A DNA stretch of 64,000 nucleotides from Tethya wilhelma (Eukaryota > Porifera > Demospongiae > Tethyida > Tethyidae), in NCBI GenBank assembly GCA_964030475.1, contig CAXIPT010000001.1, forward strand, positions 6,396,166 to 6,460,165, given 5' to 3'. Positions 60,745 to 64,000 of this stretch are shown here, piece by piece; the first letter of the stretch is position 1, and every line of letters begins with the position of its first letter. A program made the position numbers and the translations under genes. Under the pieces are notes generated by a model. It saw only the letters and a program-made list of their open reading frames with translations, was not told the DNA's origin and made no database searches.

Positions 60745-62228
60745 ATGAAGTTTGCAATATTATTTTCTGTGTACATTCTTGTACTACTACAGAATGAGTG
60801 TGGGGCAGGTAATTAATTTAATTTTTACATTCAGAGTAGTTACATAACTAGATATTTTCTATGCATGCCACATATTTAACTGGCTATATCATTAGCATTA
60901 ATAGATCTTGTCTTCTAAAACTTAGTACTCAGTGAAATTCATGTTGATGGATTTGACAAAGGCATGATAGCCTACACCAAGTACACTGCACCAAGAGATG
61001 GGTCTCGTCAAGGTATTGACTTCTACGATCAGCAAACACTAGACTCAAACATTTACTTACACGTCAATCCACGGTATGAGGAAAGGGTAAGGATATTATA
61101 CTAATTCTTTAACATGTGAGCTATTATCTTCAAACTAAAGTTGATTGAAGATGAGTAATCTTCACTGTAAAACCAACTTTTATTATACTTTTTGCTCGCC
61201 AATAGGTTTTGGTATTGAATACACGTCTAAGTGGAGAATGGAAAGAAGAGCATCAAATATCAGGCTTCCCTTTTACTCCAGGAACTAACACTTCTGTTGT
61301 TGTTTATGCAAATAATGATGCTTTTGATATTTATGCAAATGGAGGAGTGTTTCATTATCGCTACCCATTCTATCCTGGTACTGATAATGGCATGATTAAA
61401 CTTGTCCATCGTTGGGGAAGTGGCATGAGGGAATTTGCTATTGGAAAGGTAAGCATACTAAATTCAATGTTGATTATATCAAGGAGTAAAACTAAGGATT
61501 ATTTCCCTCTAACCTGCAGCATTATAATTATTGTTTTTGGACTTTTTGGTAGCAACTAGTACATGTCAAACATAATATGGAAAGAAAGTATAAATGCTAA
61601 GTTATAATTAATAGCCTATAGGCAAGGTGTCTACATTATTATTTTGTCAATGTACTGGGTGCATACTTCTGTTAGCAAGTGTTTTGCTATTCATGTGTCC
61701 TAGCTTTTTGCTGAATATTATTATTTTTAAAAAATTATACTACTTTTCATAGGAAATAAACAACTTTGGAATAGGACAAGTAGTCTACATTCATGGCCAG
61801 ACTCCAGTCACTGGTACATTCAACATTGACTTTCTTCCAACAAAACCTGAACAGTTCAACCCAGATGATATTCACTTTCGCCTAAATGTTCAAATCGATG
61901 AAACCAATCCTACTGCTTTTAGTGAGAGTCACATGAGCAGTAGATGCCATCCAAGTAAATCAGTGGCGATTAGTAATGTTGGGGCAGCCTTCACACCAGG
62001 CGAGAACTTTGTTATTGCTGTATATACCCAGCTGGATGGCTTTGAAGTAGCAGTTAATGGAACACACTTCACAAACTACAAGTAAATTTTTGATTGCTAA
62101 AATTAATAATTGTAACCTAAACACTCTATATTTTGGTCCTAACCTACAGGTATCAAGAGCCCTTAGCTAAGGATATGGTGGTGATGGTGTCTGGAGTTCC
62201 ACTTATATACAAGATTCAGCGTTTTTGA
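60745..62228 (+). CDS. secreted galectin with two CRDs, second degenerate
   Basis: Exons 60745-60808, 60926-61086, 61206-61448, 61753-62081 and 62150-62228 join in phase to 291 residues. Residues 1-20 form a hydrophobic signal peptide (MKFAILFSVYILVLL). The first carbohydrate-recognition domain has HVNPR (67-71), VLN (78-80) and EWKEEH (86-91), matching the galectin H-N-R, V-N and W-E positions except that the final Arg is not evident. The second domain keeps the fold pattern (FTPGENFVIAVYTQLDGFEV, then VNGTHFTNYK). It has FRLNVQ instead of H-N-R and no pocket Trp, so it probably does not bind beta-galactosides in the usual way. Classical galectins lack a signal peptide, so this one is unusual. 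An AATAAA lies at 62284. Confidence 0.87.
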
Positions 62229-62283
62229 AAGATGAATGAACATTCTGCAGATCAATCTGACTTAGCAAATGATGTAATTGTTT

Positions 62284-62289
62284 AATAAA
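62284..62289 (+). terminator. polyadenylation signal of galectin
   Basis: AATAAA 56 bases after the galectin stop codon, in an AT-rich tail; the canonical signal. Confidence 0.6.
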
Positions 62290-62653
62290 GGGGCTTCTCT
62301 AACTTTTTCTAGGCACAATGAGTAAATATTTTCATACAGTAGATAGCAATTGCTATAAGAAACCTCATTGGAGAGGATTTTTTTTCTTACTTAATTAATT
62401 CTGACAGTTAGTAATGTATGCATAAACATTGATTTCAAATAACCCATATTGACCATAACCACATGCATGATGTTGAGGTTCATTGGTATATGCTGCTGCA
62501 TTGAACATTATGATGAAACCGCATTGTCTTCTTCTTCTATGAATTTAGTAAAGGTCGTCAATAATGAATGCTTGTCTAGATGATAAGTATATTAGTGTTT
62601 TTAATTTTGATGACCGTTTCCTAATACTCTCTTCTTTGGTCCTGGTCCGTGAC

Positions 62654-63316
62654 ATGTCTGGCTCCCCAGAAAAGCACCTTCAACTACAGCTTTTACAGAG
62701 TAGACTAGCAGATTTGGAGAGACAGGTGAGGAATATGTATAAATGGATGCACTGTTTTCCTCACATCAACTCACTGAGTCAAGTAACTGCAATTCTTCTA
62801 CCAGATAAAAGAATACACAGTTATCGAATATGAACTTTCATCCCTACCTGCTGGAAACGTAAGCCTGTACAAAGTATATGCTTCAATGATTACAAATATT
62901 AAACATTTTTACTATAAAATATCACAGACAGTCTACACCAGACAAGCAAGTGGACTAGTATTCTACAAGACAGACCCTGTGAAGACTCACGGAGAACACA
63001 AACGTAGGTTTTTTTTGTTTATTTCTTTCGTACAAGTTCAATAGTGTGATATTTTTATTTTGTCTGTGCATTGTTGTGGGTCTATGTGGAGGGAGAACTG
63101 AACACGAAGGAGAAGTGGCTGTATATATGACGGCCAAAGTGTGTGTGTACCCCTCAAGTTTACTTGGGAATTGTGATATGTATGGATGTAGACAGAGTAA
63201 GGTGTTCACAGCAAATATTATTATCATTGTCAGGTAAACTTGAAGAGTTAAAAACATTGCATTCATCAACAACAAAAGAGATTCAAACACTGACTGGCAG
63301 AGGTGTACAGAAATAA
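62654..63316 (+). CDS. ASDURF: ASDURF-like prefoldin-fold small protein
   Basis: Exons 62654-62725, 62805-62858, 62928-63003 and 63234-63316 join in phase to 94 residues. The core VYTRQASGLVFYKTD aligns with the human ASDURF (ASNSD1 upstream ORF) core, as I recall it, of the form VYRQQ, then a hydrophobic FF. The flanking helices (RLADLERQIKEYTVIEYEL, then KLEELKTLHSSTTKEIQTL) form the two arms of a beta-prefoldin coiled coil. Length is close to the human protein, about 96 residues. ASDURF is a subunit of the prefoldin-like module of the PAQosome (R2TP) chaperone. In vertebrates it is an upstream ORF of ASNSD1. Here the next plus-strand sequence shows no asparagine-synthetase-like frame within the window, so it seems to be a gene of its own. 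Confidence 0.72.
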
Positions 63317-63619
63317 CAATTAACAATTGGAGCTTGTGCTTGCTAAAATTTAAGTTAATCTTGTCACTTGTAACAATACTATTCTGTGGAATTAATTGGT
63401 CCCACTGTGTTAGTCCATTTATGCATACACACACAAAAAATGACAGAAATAAATATAATACGGTGCTGATGAGACCTGTGAATATGATTGACACACTTAT
63501 ACACAAATAAATATACATTGCCACAGTAATACAGTATACCACGGAACAAAAATAAGACTTAGTTTTTGCTAGGATGAACTGCATGTGAAGTGGTTAGCAT
63601 AAAATTAGAACTTCCACCT

Positions 63620-64000
63620 TTAATGTGCTGAGTCAGCACCATCATCTTCCTCATCAATGATGTCATCATAATCGTCGTCATCATCGTCATGGTGATTAAC
63701 ATGGTTGATGACACTTTGCTTGAGAAGGAACCGCATGCGATCCTGAGTGTGTGCAGAAACAATAGCACTGATCAGCCAATCTTTAGTTTGCAAAGTTGTC
63801 TTTCTTACCCTAGATTTCCCCCAGAAGTCAACAATCTCACTGGGGTCTTCTTCAAGATTAACCTCGCGATGTACTGCATAACATACATCATATTATTATT
63901 ATCGTAACTTCCCATACTACATATCTATGACATTGTGTGTACCTGTTCCATCCAGTGATTGTTCGATCAGTGTCCACGATAAAAAGCTATCTGGTTTCAC
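63620..64000 (-). CDS. 3-prime part of unrecognised gene with acidic tail
   Basis: Minus-strand exons 63943 to beyond the window edge, 63809-63873 and 63620-63742 join in phase with GT-AG borders. The readable C-terminal 80 or so residues include SFLSWTLIEQSLDGT, then HREVNLEEDPSEIVDFWGKS. They end in a long Asp/Glu run (HHDDDDDYDDIIDEEDDG) before the stop. I do not recognise the family; acidic tails of this kind are common in nuclear and chaperone-type proteins. It converges with the ASDURF-like gene, with 303 bp between the stop codons. Confidence 0.6.

Noticed and set aside
63046..63237. 63-codon frame as a separate small gene
   Set aside because: It lies entirely in the last intron of the ASDURF-like gene and has no recognisable features.

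Overview
The window is animal genomic DNA: AT-rich, full of short GT-AG introns, with many (CA)n/(TG)n tracts and small inverted-repeat elements. The gene content (kinase/Roc-COR/Death signalling proteins, a galectin, GET4, a membrane JmjC hydroxylase) and the tight head-to-head gene packing suggest a sponge, most likely a demosponge such as Amphimedon. That assignment is inference; I could not search databases.

The window is a scaffold of pieces joined at single N bases (11969, 25531, 36451, 43617, 54478) and one 10-N gap (19497-19506). Several joins do not look like true order. Positions 10201-11968 and the reverse complement of 17663-19430 have the same length and appear identical. Positions 19531-20434 match the reverse complement of 25532-26435. 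Positions 53024-54477 recur directly as 54479-55932. Positions 374-1935 recur inverted as 36452-37990, with differences. The simplest reading is that overlapping contig ends or two haplotypes were left unmerged. This gives locus 1: unknown Ser-rich gene tail, gene A (TIR/SEFIR-like, PDZ, Roc-like, COR, Death), GET4, then kinase gene B. Locus 2: GET4 copy, then kinase gene C.

Left half (1-36.6 kb): the main interest is a family of large signalling proteins. The full architecture, assembled across pieces, is kinase, TIR/SEFIR-like, PDZ, Roc-like (P-loop lost), COR, Death. Gene C carries all modules but has three reading-frame disruptions. Gene A has every module except the kinase. Gene B is cut off by a contig end inside its TIR/SEFIR-like domain. 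GET4, the tail-anchored-protein pathway factor, sits next to them and is present in two near-identical copies, both incomplete as assembled.

Right half (36.6-64 kb): two unrecognised Ser-rich genes on the minus strand (37.8-41.2 kb). Then comes a 12-exon minus-strand gene (43.0-58.2 kb) for a 453-residue type II membrane protein with a JmjC domain closely resembling FIH (HIF1AN), whose last exon also exists as an inverted, frameshifted copy. Head-to-head with it is a steroid-5-alpha-reductase-like/DUF1295 membrane protein, followed by a secreted two-domain galectin, a 94-residue prefoldin-like ASDURF homologue, and the 3-prime end of an unrecognised acidic-tailed gene.
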